Shown one piece after another: positions 7,651 to 17,480 of a DNA stretch of 64,000 nt. Location of the stretch: contig JAGRKV010000017.1 of the NCBI GenBank assembly GCA_020442165.1, positions 124,001-188,000 on the forward strand, given 5' to 3'. The translations under genes and the position numbers were made by a program. Within the stretch, counting starts at the first letter, position 1. Each line of letters opens with the position of its first letter. Origin of the DNA: Hyphomicrobiaceae bacterium. Its GTDB lineage: Bacteria; Pseudomonadota; Alphaproteobacteria; Rhizobiales; Hyphomicrobiaceae. The notes below the pieces were generated by a model that was not told the DNA's origin, made no database searches, and was given only the letters and a program-made list of their open reading frames with translations.

Positions 7651-10419
7651 TCAGACGCTGGACGAAACGGCCGGCTTTTCGTCCAACGCCGCGTGAGCCG
7701 CCGCCAGTCGTGCGATCGGCACGCGTGGCGGTGAGCATGAAACATATGTCAGCCCGATTTCGTGGCACAGCCTGATCGAGTCGGGATGTCCGCCATGCTC
7801 GCCGCAGATGCCGATCTTCAGACTGGGATAGCGTGCGCGCGAATCCTCCACCGCGAGACGCATCAGGCGGCCGACACCGGCGCGGTCCAGCGCCTCGAAG
7901 GGATTTGCCGGCAGTATGCCAAGACGCTGGTAGGCCGGCAGGAACTTGTTCTCCGCGTCCTCGCGCGAGAACGAGAACGTCGCCTGCGTGAGATCGTTGG
8001 TGCCGAAGGAAAAGAACTGCGCATGCTCCGCGAGCGCCTCGGCAGTCAGGCAGCCACGGACAACTTCCAGCATCGAGCCGAACTTGAACTTCAGCTTCAG
8101 GTCCTCGCGCGCCTCGATCTCATTGCGCATTGCTTCGACGACGCGCTTGACGGCGGCAAGTTCGGTTGCCGTGCAGACCTGCGGCACCATGATTTCCGGA
8201 TTGGCATCGACGCCCGCCTTCTGGCATTCGGCAGCCGCCTCGAGGATTGCCCGGATCTGCATGCGGTAAATTTCAGGGAGCGTCAGGCCCAGGCGCACGC
8301 CACGGTGGCCAAGCATCGGGTTGACCTCATAGAGCACCCGCACCTTGCGCAGCATGGCATCCTTGCGTGCGATTGCCTCGGCGATGACACTGGGATCGGC
8401 CAGCATCGGAACCTTGGTCGCCGCCTCGCGATCATGCTGCATCATCGCCAGCGCGCTGCCGAGCACGCTCAAGCCTTCGGCCGTATCCTGCAACTGGGTA
8501 AGTTGGGCGATGTCGTCCTCTAGCTGACGCTCACTCGGCAGGAATTCGTGCATTGGTGGATCGAGCAAGCGCACTGTTACGGGACGGGGCGCCATGACCT
8601 CGAACAGAGCGCGGAAATCGCCGCGTTGCATCACCAGGAGCTTGTCGAGTGCTGCCTGCCGCGCCTCCTTGGTCTCGGCGAGAATCATCTCGACGACGTA
8701 GGGAAGACGTTCCGTGTCGTTGAACATACGCTCGGTGCGCACCAGGCCGATGCCCTTGGCGCCATATTCGAGCGCGCGGCGCGCGTCCGGCGGCGTATCG
8801 GCGTTGGTGAAGACTTGAAGGCGACTGGCATCGTCAGCCCACGCAAGCAGCGTCGACAGCTCCTTGGAAAAAGTCGGCGGCAACATCGCCACTTCGCCCA
8901 GATAGACGTCGCCAGATGTGCCGTCGATGCTGATTGCATCACCCTCGACGATCGTGTGATCGCCAATCCTGGCGGTGCGTGCGCGCACATCGACTTCGAT
9001 ACCCTCCGCGCCAGCAACGCAAGGCTTGCCCATGCCGCGCGCTACGACGGCGGCGTGGGATGTCTTGCCGCCGCGCGATGTCAGAATGCCTTTCGAGGCA
9101 AAGAAGCCGTGAATGTCCTCGGGCTTCGTTTCCTCGCGCACGAGAATGACGGCGGCGCCATCGTGGCCCGCCTTTTCGGCACGGTCGGCATCGAAGATGG
9201 CTATGCCGGTAGCGGCGCCAGGTGAAGCCGCCAGACCGCGTGCAACCGGCTGGGATGCGGTGGAGGCATCGATGCGCGGGAACAGCATCTGATCGAGCGC
9301 CTCGGGCTTGATGCGCAGCAAGGCCTGCTTCTTGTCGATCAGTCCCTCGCCAACCATCTCCACAGAGGTTCTGACGAGAGCTGTTGCGTTCATCTTGCCG
9401 TTGCGGGTCTGCAGACAGTAGAGACGCCCCTTTTCGATTGTGAACTCGAAGTCCTGCACTTCGCGATAGTGGCTCTCGAGGCGATTGCGCAGATCGACCA
9501 GCTGGCGATGCAGTTCGGGCATCTCGTCGGCAAGTTCGTCGATCGGCTTTGGCGTGCGCGTGCCGGCAACGACGTCCTCACCTTGGGCCTTGACCAGATA
9601 TTCGCCGAACAACTTGTTCTCGCCAGTGTCAGGGTAGCGCGTGAAGGCGACACCGGTTGCCGAGGTATCGTCGAGATTGCCGAAAACCATTGCGACGATG
9701 TTGACCGCCGTGCCGTTTGCCTGATCGGGCGTGATGTTGAACTCGCGGCGATAATCGACGGCGCGCTTGCCCATCCAGGAATTGAAGACGGCCTTGATTG
9801 CCAGCTCGAGCTGCTCATAGGGATCATCGGGGAAGGAGCGGCCGGGCGTGCTCTCGATCACCCCCAGGAAACGATCGGCGGCTTCGTGGAGATCGCGGGC
9901 GCCAAGGCCGATGTCCGCCTTGACGCCAGCTTTGCGCTTGATCTCGTCCAGCTCCGCATCAAAGGCTTCGTCGGGAACACCGAGTGCGACCTTGCCGAAC
10001 AGCTGGATGAAGCGCCGATAGGCATCCCAGGCGAACCTCTCGTCGCCGCTCGCCGCGATCAAACCTTTCAGCGTCTTTACGTTGAGGCCGAGGTTGAGAA
10101 TCGTATCCATCATGCCCGGCATCGAAAGAGCGGAACCGGATCTGACGGAGACGAGCAGTGGGTCCTGCTCACCGCCGAAGCGCTTTCCCGTGCGCTCTTC
10201 CAGGCAGTGAATATGCCCGCGTACCTCATCCATCAAACCAGGAGGCAGCGCGCGCTCGGGATTGCCGAGATAGGTGAGACATGCTTCGGTCGATATGACG
10301 AAGCCCGGCGGGACGTTCAGCCCGATCTGCGTCATCTCGCACAGATTTGCACCTTTGCCGCCAAGCAACTTCTTGTTCTTGCCGTCGCCTTCCTCGAATG
10401 CAAATGCAAATTTCGTCAT
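7651..10419 (-). CDS. ppdK: Pyruvate, phosphate dikinase
   Basis: Reversibly converts ATP, phosphate and pyruvate to AMP, PPi and phosphoenolpyruvate. In the glycolytic direction it uses PPi to make ATP. Domain order is normal: ATP-grasp N-terminus, swivelling phosphohistidine domain with GGKTSHAAVVARGMG (catalytic His at 455, the same number as in the Clostridium symbiosum enzyme), and the PEP/pyruvate barrel ending with ICGEHGGHPDS, which holds the catalytic Cys. At 922 residues it is slightly longer than the family norm (about 870-890). It sits 39 bases after the FAD/ferredoxin gene and 13 before atpG in one minus-strand unit with porGAB. That placement suggests work in pyruvate formation during PPi-linked glycolysis, although the enzyme is reversible. 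Confidence 0.95.
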   Translation of the reverse strand: MTKFAFAFEEGDGKNKKLLGGKGANLCEMTQIGLNVPPGFVISTEACLTYLGNPERALPPGLMDEVRGHIHCLEERTGKRFGGEQDPLLVSVRSGSALSMPGMMDTILNLGLNVKTLKGLIAASGDERFAWDAYRRFIQLFGKVALGVPDEAFDAELDEIKRKAGVKADIGLGARDLHEAADRFLGVIESTPGRSFPDDPYEQLELAIKAVFNSWMGKRAVDYRREFNITPDQANGTAVNIVAMVFGNLDDTSATGVAFTRYPDTGENKLFGEYLVKAQGEDVVAGTRTPKPIDELADEMPELHRQLVDLRNRLESHYREVQDFEFTIEKGRLYCLQTRNGKMNATALVRTSVEMVGEGLIDKKQALLRIKPEALDQMLFPRIDASTASQPVARGLAASPGAATGIAIFDADRAEKAGHDGAAVILVREETKPEDIHGFFASKGILTSRGGKTSHAAVVARGMGKPCVAGAEGIEVDVRARTARIGDHTIVEGDAISIDGTSGDVYLGEVAMLPPTFSKELSTLLAWADDASRLQVFTNADTPPDARRALEYGAKGIGLVRTERMFNDTERLPYVVEMILAETKEARQAALDKLLVMQRGDFRALFEVMAPRPVTVRLLDPPMHEFLPSERQLEDDIAQLTQLQDTAEGLSVLGSALAMMQHDREAATKVPMLADPSVIAEAIARKDAMLRKVRVLYEVNPMLGHRGVRLGLTLPEIYRMQIRAILEAAAECQKAGVDANPEIMVPQVCTATELAAVKRVVEAMRNEIEAREDLKLKFKFGSMLEVVRGCLTAEALAEHAQFFSFGTNDLTQATFSFSREDAENKFLPAYQRLGILPANPFEALDRAGVGRLMRLAVEDSRARYPSLKIGICGEHGGHPDSIRLCHEIGLTYVSCSPPRVPIARLAAAHAALDEKPAVSSSV

Positions 10420-10458
10420 ATGCTTCTTCCCGGTTTGAGGGGGCCAAATTGCGAAATG

Positions 10459-12093
10459 TCAGATCTGCTCAGGCACGATGGCGATCGCGCCGCACGGGCA
10501 TTCAGCCGCGCACAGACCGCAACCCTTGCAGAATTCGTAGTTGAACTCGTATCCCTGGCCGGGACCGAGTTTCTTGACCGCGTTATCGGGACACACGCCG
10601 TAGCAGTTGTCGCATTCAAAGCAATTGCCGCACGACAGGCAGCGTCGCGATTCAAACAGCGCCGTCTCTTCGTCCAGCCCCTGCACGATCTCCTTGAAGC
10701 TGCTCAATCGCCGCGCCATGTCGAGTTGCGCCTGGCGGGTCTTGTCGGCATCGGTGAAGTACCAGGTGTTGAGCCGGTCGAATGTTGCGAGTTCAGGTCG
10801 CGGCGCATGTTCGAAGCGCGTGCCGCGGAGGTAGGCGTCGATGTTGCGGGCCGCGAGTTTGCCGTGGCCGACCGCCACTGTGACTGACCGCTCGGCCGGA
10901 ACCATGTCGCCGCCTGCGAAAATGCCGGGGCGGCCGGTCATCATGCCGGCGTCGACCTCCACCACGCCATCCTTGGAAATCTTGACGCCATCCACCTGAG
11001 CAAGAAAATCGGAATCGGTCATCTGTCCCAGTGCGAGAATGACGGTGTCAGCTTCCAGCGTCTCGAACTCGCCGGTCGGTTGCGGCCAGCCGTTCTCATC
11101 GAGCTTCATCTTCTCGATCTTGACTTTTGCGCCTTCGACACCGGCAATCGTGCTCAGCCAGTGGACCTGCACACCTTCCTCAAGCGCCTCTGCGACCTCG
11201 AAGTCGTGCGCCGGCATCTGCTCGCGCGTGCGGCGATAGATGAGCATTGCTTCCTTGGCGCCAAGCCGCTCCGCGGTGCGAGCAACGTCGAGTGCCGTGT
11301 TGCCGCCGCCATAGACCGCGACACGGCGGCCGATGAAGGAGGGTGCGTCGCCTTTTTCGACACCGCGCAGAACGCTCACGGCATCGAGGATGCCACCAGC
11401 ATCACGCGCCGGGATGTCGACACGCTTGGCAAGATGCGCGCCGATGGCGATGAACGCGGCATCGCACCGCTCCGCATCCATCGTCTCTTCCAGGTCTTCG
11501 ACCTTGCTGTTCAAGCGAAACTCGACTCCGAGACCTGCGATGCGGCCGATCTCCGCGTCCAAGATGTCGCGCGGCATGCGGTACTGTGGGATGCCGTAGC
11601 GCATCATGCCGCCGGCCTCAGCGCCAGCCTCGTAAATGACGACAGCGTGGCCGAGACGCCGCAAGTGATAGGCGGCGGATAGTCCGCTCGGACCAGATCC
11701 GACAACGAGCACGCGCTTGCCAGTCTGCGGCGCACAGGAAATCTTCCAACCTTGGCGCAGCGCCTCGTCGCCCAGGAAGCGCTCGATGGCATGGATGTTG
11801 ACCGACGTGTCGAGCTGACCTCGGTTACAGGCATCCTCGCAGGGGTGATAGCAGACGCGGCCGTGGATCGCTGGCAGCGGGTTGTCGGCGGTCAGTGTGT
11901 GCCATGCATCCTCGTAGCGGCCCTCCTCGGCATCGTGCAGCCAGCCCTGGATGTTCTCACCGGCCGGACAAGCATTATTGCAGGGCGGCATACGGTGGAC
12001 GTAGACCGGACGCTCGGTGCGCCAGGAGCCAGTGTGGTTGGCGAGGCTCGACCCGATGTCGAGGGTGATGGCAAAGGGCTTCTTCTGGGTCAC
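10459..12093 (-). CDS. GltD-type FAD/NAD(P)H oxidoreductase with C-terminal ferredoxin domain (PFOR partner)
   Basis: This 544-residue protein has a helical Fe-S domain of the glutamate synthase small-subunit type (cysteines in PPCNNACPAG and CYHPCEDAC). An FAD site (VVGSGPSGLSAAYHL) and an NAD(P) site (VYGGGNTALDVART) follow. The C-terminus is cysteine-rich: CLSCGNCFECDNCYGVCP, then a ferredoxin-like CKGCGLCAAECPCG. No separate PorD ferredoxin subunit is present, so the C-terminal domain probably fills that place and the flavin part passes electrons to or from NAD(P). The GTG start at 12093 overlaps the porB stop (GTGA). There is no GltB large subunit nearby, so glutamate synthase is unlikely. 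Confidence 0.85.
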   Translation of the reverse strand: MTQKKPFAITLDIGSSLANHTGSWRTERPVYVHRMPPCNNACPAGENIQGWLHDAEEGRYEDAWHTLTADNPLPAIHGRVCYHPCEDACNRGQLDTSVNIHAIERFLGDEALRQGWKISCAPQTGKRVLVVGSGPSGLSAAYHLRRLGHAVVIYEAGAEAGGMMRYGIPQYRMPRDILDAEIGRIAGLGVEFRLNSKVEDLEETMDAERCDAAFIAIGAHLAKRVDIPARDAGGILDAVSVLRGVEKGDAPSFIGRRVAVYGGGNTALDVARTAERLGAKEAMLIYRRTREQMPAHDFEVAEALEEGVQVHWLSTIAGVEGAKVKIEKMKLDENGWPQPTGEFETLEADTVILALGQMTDSDFLAQVDGVKISKDGVVEVDAGMMTGRPGIFAGGDMVPAERSVTVAVGHGKLAARNIDAYLRGTRFEHAPRPELATFDRLNTWYFTDADKTRQAQLDMARRLSSFKEIVQGLDEETALFESRRCLSCGNCFECDNCYGVCPDNAVKKLGPGQGYEFNYEFCKGCGLCAAECPCGAIAIVPEQI

Positions 12094-13079
12094 GCTGCAT
12101 TCTCCCGGACGAGATTGAAGCGCCTGATGTTGCGATCGGCCAATGCCTGGATCGCCGCCAGTGCTTGCGGATCGCCGATGACGTGACGAAACCGCTTCTG
12201 CAGCTTCAGATATTCCTCGACGGGCTGGCGCCTGCGGATGGGCGTAGTCGAGATCACTTCGCCATGTTCGCCTTCAAAGAGCGGGAACAATCCGGTCTCT
12301 ACCGCAAGACGCGCGAGCCGCATGGTGTTGCAAGGTTCCGAGCCCCAGCCCAACGGACAAGGCACATGCACATGGATGAAGCGGGCTCCTCCGATCGACA
12401 TCGCCTTCGTCACTTTTTCTTCGAGGTCGTGAAGGTCCGCGACAGATGCAGTGGCGACGTAGGGAATGTCGTGCGCCATGGCGATGATCGCCGGGTGCTT
12501 GCCTTGGCCGAAGACGTTGCCGGGATGTGGTCCTACCGCTGGCGTCGTGGACGTACGCGCGCCGGGCGGGGTGCGGCCGGATCGCTGCACACCGGTATTC
12601 ATATAGGCTTCGTTATCGTAGCAGATGTAGAGCACGTCATCGTTGCGCTCGAACATGCCCGAGAGGCAGCCCATGCCGATGTCGACGGTGCCGCCGTCAC
12701 CGCCTTGCGCCAGCACGCGGGTCTCGGTGCGGCCCTTGGCTCGCAATGCTGCTGCGACACCTGATGCTACCGCCGGCGCATTACCGAATAACGAGTGGAG
12801 CCAGGCGACGCGCCAGGACGATTCAGGATAGGGCGTCGAAAAGACTTCCAGACAGCCCGTGGCGTTGACGCAGAGGAGCTGGCTGTTGCAGGCGCGCATG
12901 GCCGCGTCCACCGCATAGCGCGCGCCGAGTGCCTCACCACAACCCTGGCAGGCGCGATGTCCGCTCGTCAGGGAATTGTTGCGTTCGACGGTCGCCTGCA
13001 CCGTCCGGCTTTCGGCGTCGAGCAATCGGTTGCCGACAGTGAATGTTCCGGTCTGGTAGAACTTGACCCGCTGCGTCAT
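12090..13079 (-). CDS. porB: Pyruvate:ferredoxin oxidoreductase, beta (TPP) subunit
   Basis: Binds thiamine diphosphate and an iron-sulfur cluster in the enzyme that oxidises pyruvate and CoA to acetyl-CoA, CO2 and reduced ferredoxin. The TPP motif runs from GDGG (127-130) to DNEAYMNTG (about 155-163). An HRACQGCGEALG segment supplies cluster cysteines (44 and 47). I chose the ATG at 13079 because GAGGAG lies six bases upstream. An earlier in-frame ATG at 13124 would overlap porA and has no ribosome site. The protein is 329 residues. Substrate preference within the 2-oxoacid family (pyruvate or another 2-oxoacid) is inferred from ppdK next door. Confidence 0.9.
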   Translation of the reverse strand: MTQRVKFYQTGTFTVGNRLLDAESRTVQATVERNNSLTSGHRACQGCGEALGARYAVDAAMRACNSQLLCVNATGCLEVFSTPYPESSWRVAWLHSLFGNAPAVASGVAAALRAKGRTETRVLAQGGDGGTVDIGMGCLSGMFERNDDVLYICYDNEAYMNTGVQRSGRTPPGARTSTTPAVGPHPGNVFGQGKHPAIIAMAHDIPYVATASVADLHDLEEKVTKAMSIGGARFIHVHVPCPLGWGSEPCNTMRLARLAVETGLFPLFEGEHGEVISTTPIRRRQPVEEYLKLQKRFRHVIGDPQALAAIQALADRNIRRFNLVRENAA

Positions 13080-13089
13080 TGTCAACTCC

Positions 13090-14343
13090 TCAACCGGTCT
13101 TGCGGCCCATGAGGCCGATGTCACGCAGAATGTTCTCCGCTATCGGTCCTGACCTGCGCTTCTCCTTGGCGCGCGCCAACTCCGCATCGACGATGTCCCA
13201 ATTGAGATCGAGGAAATGCGGATCTTCCAGCGCATCCTTGGAGGCTTGCATCACGGTGCGCTCCAAAGACGCCTTGGTGATCGGGCGGCCGCCTAGACCG
13301 GCGATGACGGTGTAGACGAGCGTGGTGGCGCCGCGCAGCGCCATGCGGACATTGGAAGCAACGATGCCGCCCAGGCCCAGTGCCAGGTCCTTTTCCACGA
13401 CCACCACTCGATCGGCACCGCTGAGCGCGCTACGCAGCTCAGCCAATGGAAAGGGCCGGAACGCACCAATTTTGATAGCGCCCACGCTTTCGCCCTGTTC
13501 GCGCAGTTCATCGACAAGATCCTTGATGGTGCCGACGATGGAGCCCAGCGCTACGACGATGGTCTTGGCGCCGTCTGTACGGTAGGTCTCGATCAGGCCA
13601 CCACTCTTGCGGCCAAACCGCTGGGCAAATTCGTCGGCAAGGCGCGGGATGACGTCGAGCGCCTGCAGCTGCTTATGATGCGCCAGGTAGCGCACTTCCA
13701 TGAAGGCTTCAGGACCGACCATGGCGCCGATTGACACAGGATCCGCGGGGTCGAGCATCTGGACGGGCTGGAACGGCGGCAGGTAGGCGTCGACATCTTC
13801 CTGCGAGGGAATATCGACGCGCTCGTAGGCGTGGGTGAGGATGAAACCGTCGACGCACACCATGACCGGGACGCTCAACTCCTCGGCGAGGCGGAAAGCC
13901 TGGATGTGGAGATCGACCGCTTCCTGATTGGATTCGGCGTGGATCTGGATCCAGCCCGCATTCGCCAGCGCCATCGAGTCGGAGTGGTCGTTCCAGATGT
14001 TGATTGGCGCGCCGATGGCACGGTTGCCGACCGTCATGACTATCGGCAAGCCGAGGCCGGAGGCATTGTAGACAGCCTCCGCCATGAACAGCAGGCCCTG
14101 GCTCGACGATGCCGTGTAGGACCGCGCACCGGCAGCCGAGGCGCCGATTGCAGCACTCATCGCGCCGAACTCGGATTCGACGTTGAGGAACTGACACGAG
14201 CCGATCTTGCCCTCGCGCACCAGTTCGGAGAGCGTTTCAACAATATGGGTCTGTGGCGTGATCGGATAGGCGCTGATCACTTCCGGGCGGCAAAGCGCAA
14301 CGGCCTCAGCAACGGCGTGCGAGCCCTCGATTTGTTTGAGCAT
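13090..14343 (-). CDS. porA: Pyruvate:ferredoxin oxidoreductase, alpha subunit
   Basis: The alpha subunit carries the pyrimidine-binding domain. Typical family sequence is present: SAYPITPQTHIVE near residue 25, NVESEFGAMSAAIGAS around 54-69, TASSSQGLLFMAEA, and a transketolase-C-like end with GAIKIGAFRPFPLAEL. Length (417) is usual for four-subunit archaeal/bacterial type PFORs rather than the single-chain NifJ. It lies between porG and porB on the minus strand. Such enzymes are usually oxygen-sensitive, which suggests the operon matters when oxygen is low. Confidence 0.92.
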   Translation of the reverse strand: MLKQIEGSHAVAEAVALCRPEVISAYPITPQTHIVETLSELVREGKIGSCQFLNVESEFGAMSAAIGASAAGARSYTASSSQGLLFMAEAVYNASGLGLPIVMTVGNRAIGAPINIWNDHSDSMALANAGWIQIHAESNQEAVDLHIQAFRLAEELSVPVMVCVDGFILTHAYERVDIPSQEDVDAYLPPFQPVQMLDPADPVSIGAMVGPEAFMEVRYLAHHKQLQALDVIPRLADEFAQRFGRKSGGLIETYRTDGAKTIVVALGSIVGTIKDLVDELREQGESVGAIKIGAFRPFPLAELRSALSGADRVVVVEKDLALGLGGIVASNVRMALRGATTLVYTVIAGLGGRPITKASLERTVMQASKDALEDPHFLDLNWDIVDAELARAKEKRRSGPIAENILRDIGLMGRKTG

Positions 14344-14450
14344 GTCCTCCCGCTTCGTGTTGTTGTGTCATCAGATGCCGTAAAGCGGTACGGCGATGGG
14401 CTCGAAACTCTCCTCATTCAGGCATTTTCAGCCTTTCATCCAGCGTCAGC

Positions 14451-15020
14451 TCAACCTGCCTCAGCGGGCTCCAGCGCTGCGAACGCCTCCGCCGCAGCGA
14501 TGCTATTCCTGCGGCCAATCTCGCCACCGAGCTTCTCGATAACGGCTGCCTGGACAGAGGCGAGACGTATCTGGCCGGTGACAGAAGCGAATGCGCCCAG
14601 CAGGGCCGCGTTGGGCAGCGGACGGCCCACATGCTTGAGGGCGATTTCGCTTGCCGCAACCGTGCGCACATGCCCAGGCGGGAAGCGGCTGGTCAGCTCC
14701 GAAATGCCAAGCTCCTCGACACTGCGCGAGGTATTGATGAGCAGGTAGCCGCTGGCGTCGATGCCGCTGAAAAGCTCGACTTGGTGCAGGAGCGTGGGAT
14801 CCTGAATGATAAGGGCGTCGGGCCGCGAAATCGGCTCGCGCAGGCGGATTTCCTTGTCGTCGATCCGGCAGAAGGCCGTCACCGGCGCCCCCATTCGCTC
14901 CGACCCGAAGCTGGGGAACGCCTGAGCGTGCCGCCCCTCAAGGAAAGCAGCAATGGACAGCACTTCAGCGGCGGTAACAACGCCCTGTCCGCCGCGACCA
15001 TGGATTCGGGTCTGAAACAT
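14451..15020 (-). CDS. porG: Pyruvate:ferredoxin oxidoreductase, gamma subunit
   Basis: First gene of the por operon, 189 residues. The N-terminal RIHGRGGQGVVTAAE is the hallmark of the gamma/catalytic-loop domain shared by all 2-oxoacid:ferredoxin oxidoreductases, and FPSFGSERMGAPV follows. It starts at ATG 15020, with GAGG about 10 bases upstream. A 107-base gap to porA holds nothing I recognise; in many organisms a small ferredoxin gene (porD) sits there. The operon diverges from glgB, and the shared 237-base region must contain both promoters. Confidence 0.92.
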   Translation of the reverse strand: MFQTRIHGRGGQGVVTAAEVLSIAAFLEGRHAQAFPSFGSERMGAPVTAFCRIDDKEIRLREPISRPDALIIQDPTLLHQVELFSGIDASGYLLINTSRSVEELGISELTSRFPPGHVRTVAASEIALKHVGRPLPNAALLGAFASVTGQIRLASVQAAVIEKLGGEIGRRNSIAAAEAFAALEPAEAG

Positions 15021-15257
15021 ATACCGACCGCCTCACGAGAAGGCCCAGAACGCACGGATAGCATGGCCAGTGAAGTGCGGACTTAACTTAAATCAGTCAT
15101 TGTGTTGATCGCCCGCTCGATGCAACGCTGCCGTGCTGCAGCGGCTCATTGCGCCGCAGCGTGCCATGTGCTTGGTTGCCAGAATGGACCTATCGCTGCG
15201 GCCTTAATCGGCGCGGGAAAAATTCCGCTTAACACCTGACAGACATAAACGGATTTC

Positions 15258-17468
15258 ATGAGCGATCCCAGGACCGGCACTCAAGCCGCTGACACCGCAG
15301 CCGCTGCTGCTATCGCTGCGGGAAACCATGCCGATCCGTTCGCATTTCTCGGACCGCATCCAGACCCTCAGGGCGGCGGCACTTTGGTGCGCTGCTTCAT
15401 GCCTGGGGTGGCTGGTGCCGAAGTGGTGGGGGCCGATGGCCGCTCGCTCGCGGCAATGGAGCGCATCCTCGAGGCCGGCCTGTTCGAGGCTCGGCTGCCC
15501 TCAGGCGAGCTTGCCGCCCCATACCGGCTGCGCGTGCGCGATCATTCGGGTACGCACGAGATCGAGGATCCTTACCGGTTCGGTCCGATCCTTGGCGAAC
15601 TCGATATGTATCTGTTGGCGGAAGGCAGCCATGAGCGGAACTTCGAGAAGCTCGGAGCGCATGTGCTGGTGCACGAGGGCGTCGGCGGCGTTCATTTCGC
15701 CGTGTGGGCCCCCAATGCGCGCCGTGTGAGCGTTGTCGGCGACTTTAATGGCTGGGATGGGCGGTGCCACCCCATGCGGCTGCATCCAGGCGCCGGTCTT
15801 TGGGAAATCTTCATCCCAGGGTTAGGCGAAGGCACGCTTTACAAGTTCGAGATCAAGGCGCGCGACGGCACGGTTCTGCCGCTCAAGGCCGATCCATACG
15901 CTTTCTCCATGGAGCCCCCTCCCCGCACCGCATCGCGCGTGACCGGGCATTCCGGTTTCGTCTGGAACGATGAGCGATGGATGGCGGAACGCGCACGGCA
16001 CAACGCCACGTCAGCCCCCATCAGCATCTATGAGGTGCATGCGGGATCATGGCGGCGCCACCCCGACGGCCGATACCTTTCCTACCGGGAACTGGCCGAT
16101 ACGCTGGTGCCCTATGTGAAGGATATGGGCTTCACGCACATCGAGCTGATGCCGATCAGTGAATTCCCGTTCGACGGCTCCTGGGGCTATCAGCCGATTG
16201 GTCTTTTCGCGCCGACAAGCCGTTTTGGCACGCCCGACGACCTTCGCCATTTCATCGACCGCTGCCATACGGAGGGGATCGGCGTGATCCTCGACTGGGT
16301 CGTCGGTCACTTTCCGGAAGACGAGCATGGGCTCGTCCGGTTCGATGGCACGCATCTTTACGAGCATGCCGACCCGCGCCTGGGGCGACACGCCGACTGG
16401 GGCACGCTGATCTACAATTTCGGCCGTGCGGAAGTCTTCAACTACTTGATCGGCAATGCGCTCTATTGGCTTCACTCCTTCCACGTCGACGGGCTTCGCG
16501 TGGATGCGGTCGCGTCGATGCTTTATCTCGACTATTCGCGCAAGCCGGGCGAATGGCTGCCCAACCGGCATGGCGGCAACGAGAACCTGGAGGCAATCGC
16601 GTTCCTGCGCCTGCTCAACGAGAAGGTCTACGGCAAGTTTCCTGGCGCCTTCACCGTGGCAGAGGAATCGACATCCTGGCCGATGGTTTCGCGGCCGACA
16701 TCAACCGGTGGATTGGGCTTCGGCTACAAGTGGAACATGGGCTGGATGAACGACACGCTGCGCTACATTTCGCGCGATCCCGTTCACCGCAAGCATCACC
16801 ACAATGATCTCACGTTCTCGCTGATGTATGCCTTCACCGAGAATTTCGTCCTGCCTTTGTCCCACGACGAAGTTGTGCACGGAAAGCGTTCCCTGCTCGG
16901 ACGCATGCCGGGCGATCAATGGCAGCGCTTCGCCAATCTGCGGCTTTATCTTTCCTACCTGTTCACGCATCCGGGAAAGAAACTCCTATTCATGGGCGGG
17001 GAGCTGGCGCAGGAGCGCGAGTGGAACCACGACGCGGGCCTCGATTGGCACCTGCTGCAGCACGACAGCCACCGTGGCATCCAGTCCCTGGTCCGCGATC
17101 TCAACGCGCTCTACACCTCGCGGCCGGCACTGCACCAGCTCGATTGCGACGGCGGGGGATTTGCCTGGATCGACTGCAACGACTTCGAGCAAGGCGTGCT
17201 CAGTTATCGCCGCCACAACCGCTCTGGCGACGATACCGCGGTTGTCGTCTGCAATTTCACGCCGGTTCCGCGGCAGGGCTACGAAATCGGCGTGCCCCAG
17301 AGCGGGGGCTGGCGCGAAATATTCAATTCCGACTCGTCGTTCTATGGCGGCACCAACATGGGCAACTCCGGCCGGGTGATGGCGCAGCAGCGCGCCAAGC
17401 ACGGGCTTGGCCAGTCGCTCACGCTGACGATACCGCCGCTGGCGACGCTCGTTCTGGTTCCTGATTAG
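15258..17468 (+). CDS. glgB: 1,4-alpha-glucan branching enzyme
   Basis: Introduces alpha-1,6 branches into glycogen (glycoside hydrolase family 13). The 736-residue protein has the usual N-terminal beta-domains, a CBM48-type region ([20 protein letters not shown]) and the catalytic barrel. Visible catalytic elements are [10 protein letters not shown] (nucleophile Asp about 416), EEST (acid/base Glu about 469) and [10 protein letters not shown]. Length matches E. coli GlgB (728). Only 12 bases separate it from the downstream glgX-malQ fusion, so they form an operon. Confidence 0.95.
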   Translation: MSDPRTGTQAADTAAAAAIAAGNHADPFAFLGPHPDPQGGGTLVRCFMPGVAGAEVVGADGRSLAAMERILEAGLFEARLPSGELAAPYRLRVRDHSGTHEIEDPYRFGPILGELDMYLLAEGSHERNFEKLGAHVLVHEGVGGVHFAVWAPNARRVSVVGDFNGWDGRCHPMRLHPGAGLWEIFIPGLGEGTLYKFEIKARDGTVLPLKADPYAFSMEPPPRTASRVTGHSGFVWNDERWMAERARHNATSAPISIYEVHAGSWRRHPDGRYLSYRELADTLVPYVKDMGFTHIELMPISEFPFDGSWGYQPIGLFAPTSRFGTPDDLRHFIDRCHTEGIGVILDWVVGHFPEDEHGLVRFDGTHLYEHADPRLGRHADWGTLIYNFGRAEVFNYLIGNALYWLHSFHVDGLRVDAVASMLYLDYSRKPGEWLPNRHGGNENLEAIAFLRLLNEKVYGKFPGAFTVAEESTSWPMVSRPTSTGGLGFGYKWNMGWMNDTLRYISRDPVHRKHHHNDLTFSLMYAFTENFVLPLSHDEVVHGKRSLLGRMPGDQWQRFANLRLYLSYLFTHPGKKLLFMGGELAQEREWNHDAGLDWHLLQHDSHRGIQSLVRDLNALYTSRPALHQLDCDGGGFAWIDCNDFEQGVLSYRRHNRSGDDTAVVVCNFTPVPRQGYEIGVPQSGGWREIFNSDSSFYGGTNMGNSGRVMAQQRAKHGLGQSLTLTIPPLATLVLVPD

Positions 17469-17480
17469 GCGCGGTCGCTC

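Noticed and set aside
10459..12093. Glutamate synthase small subunit (gltD)
   Set aside because: No gltB nearby, an extra C-terminal ferredoxin domain, and tight coupling to porB.
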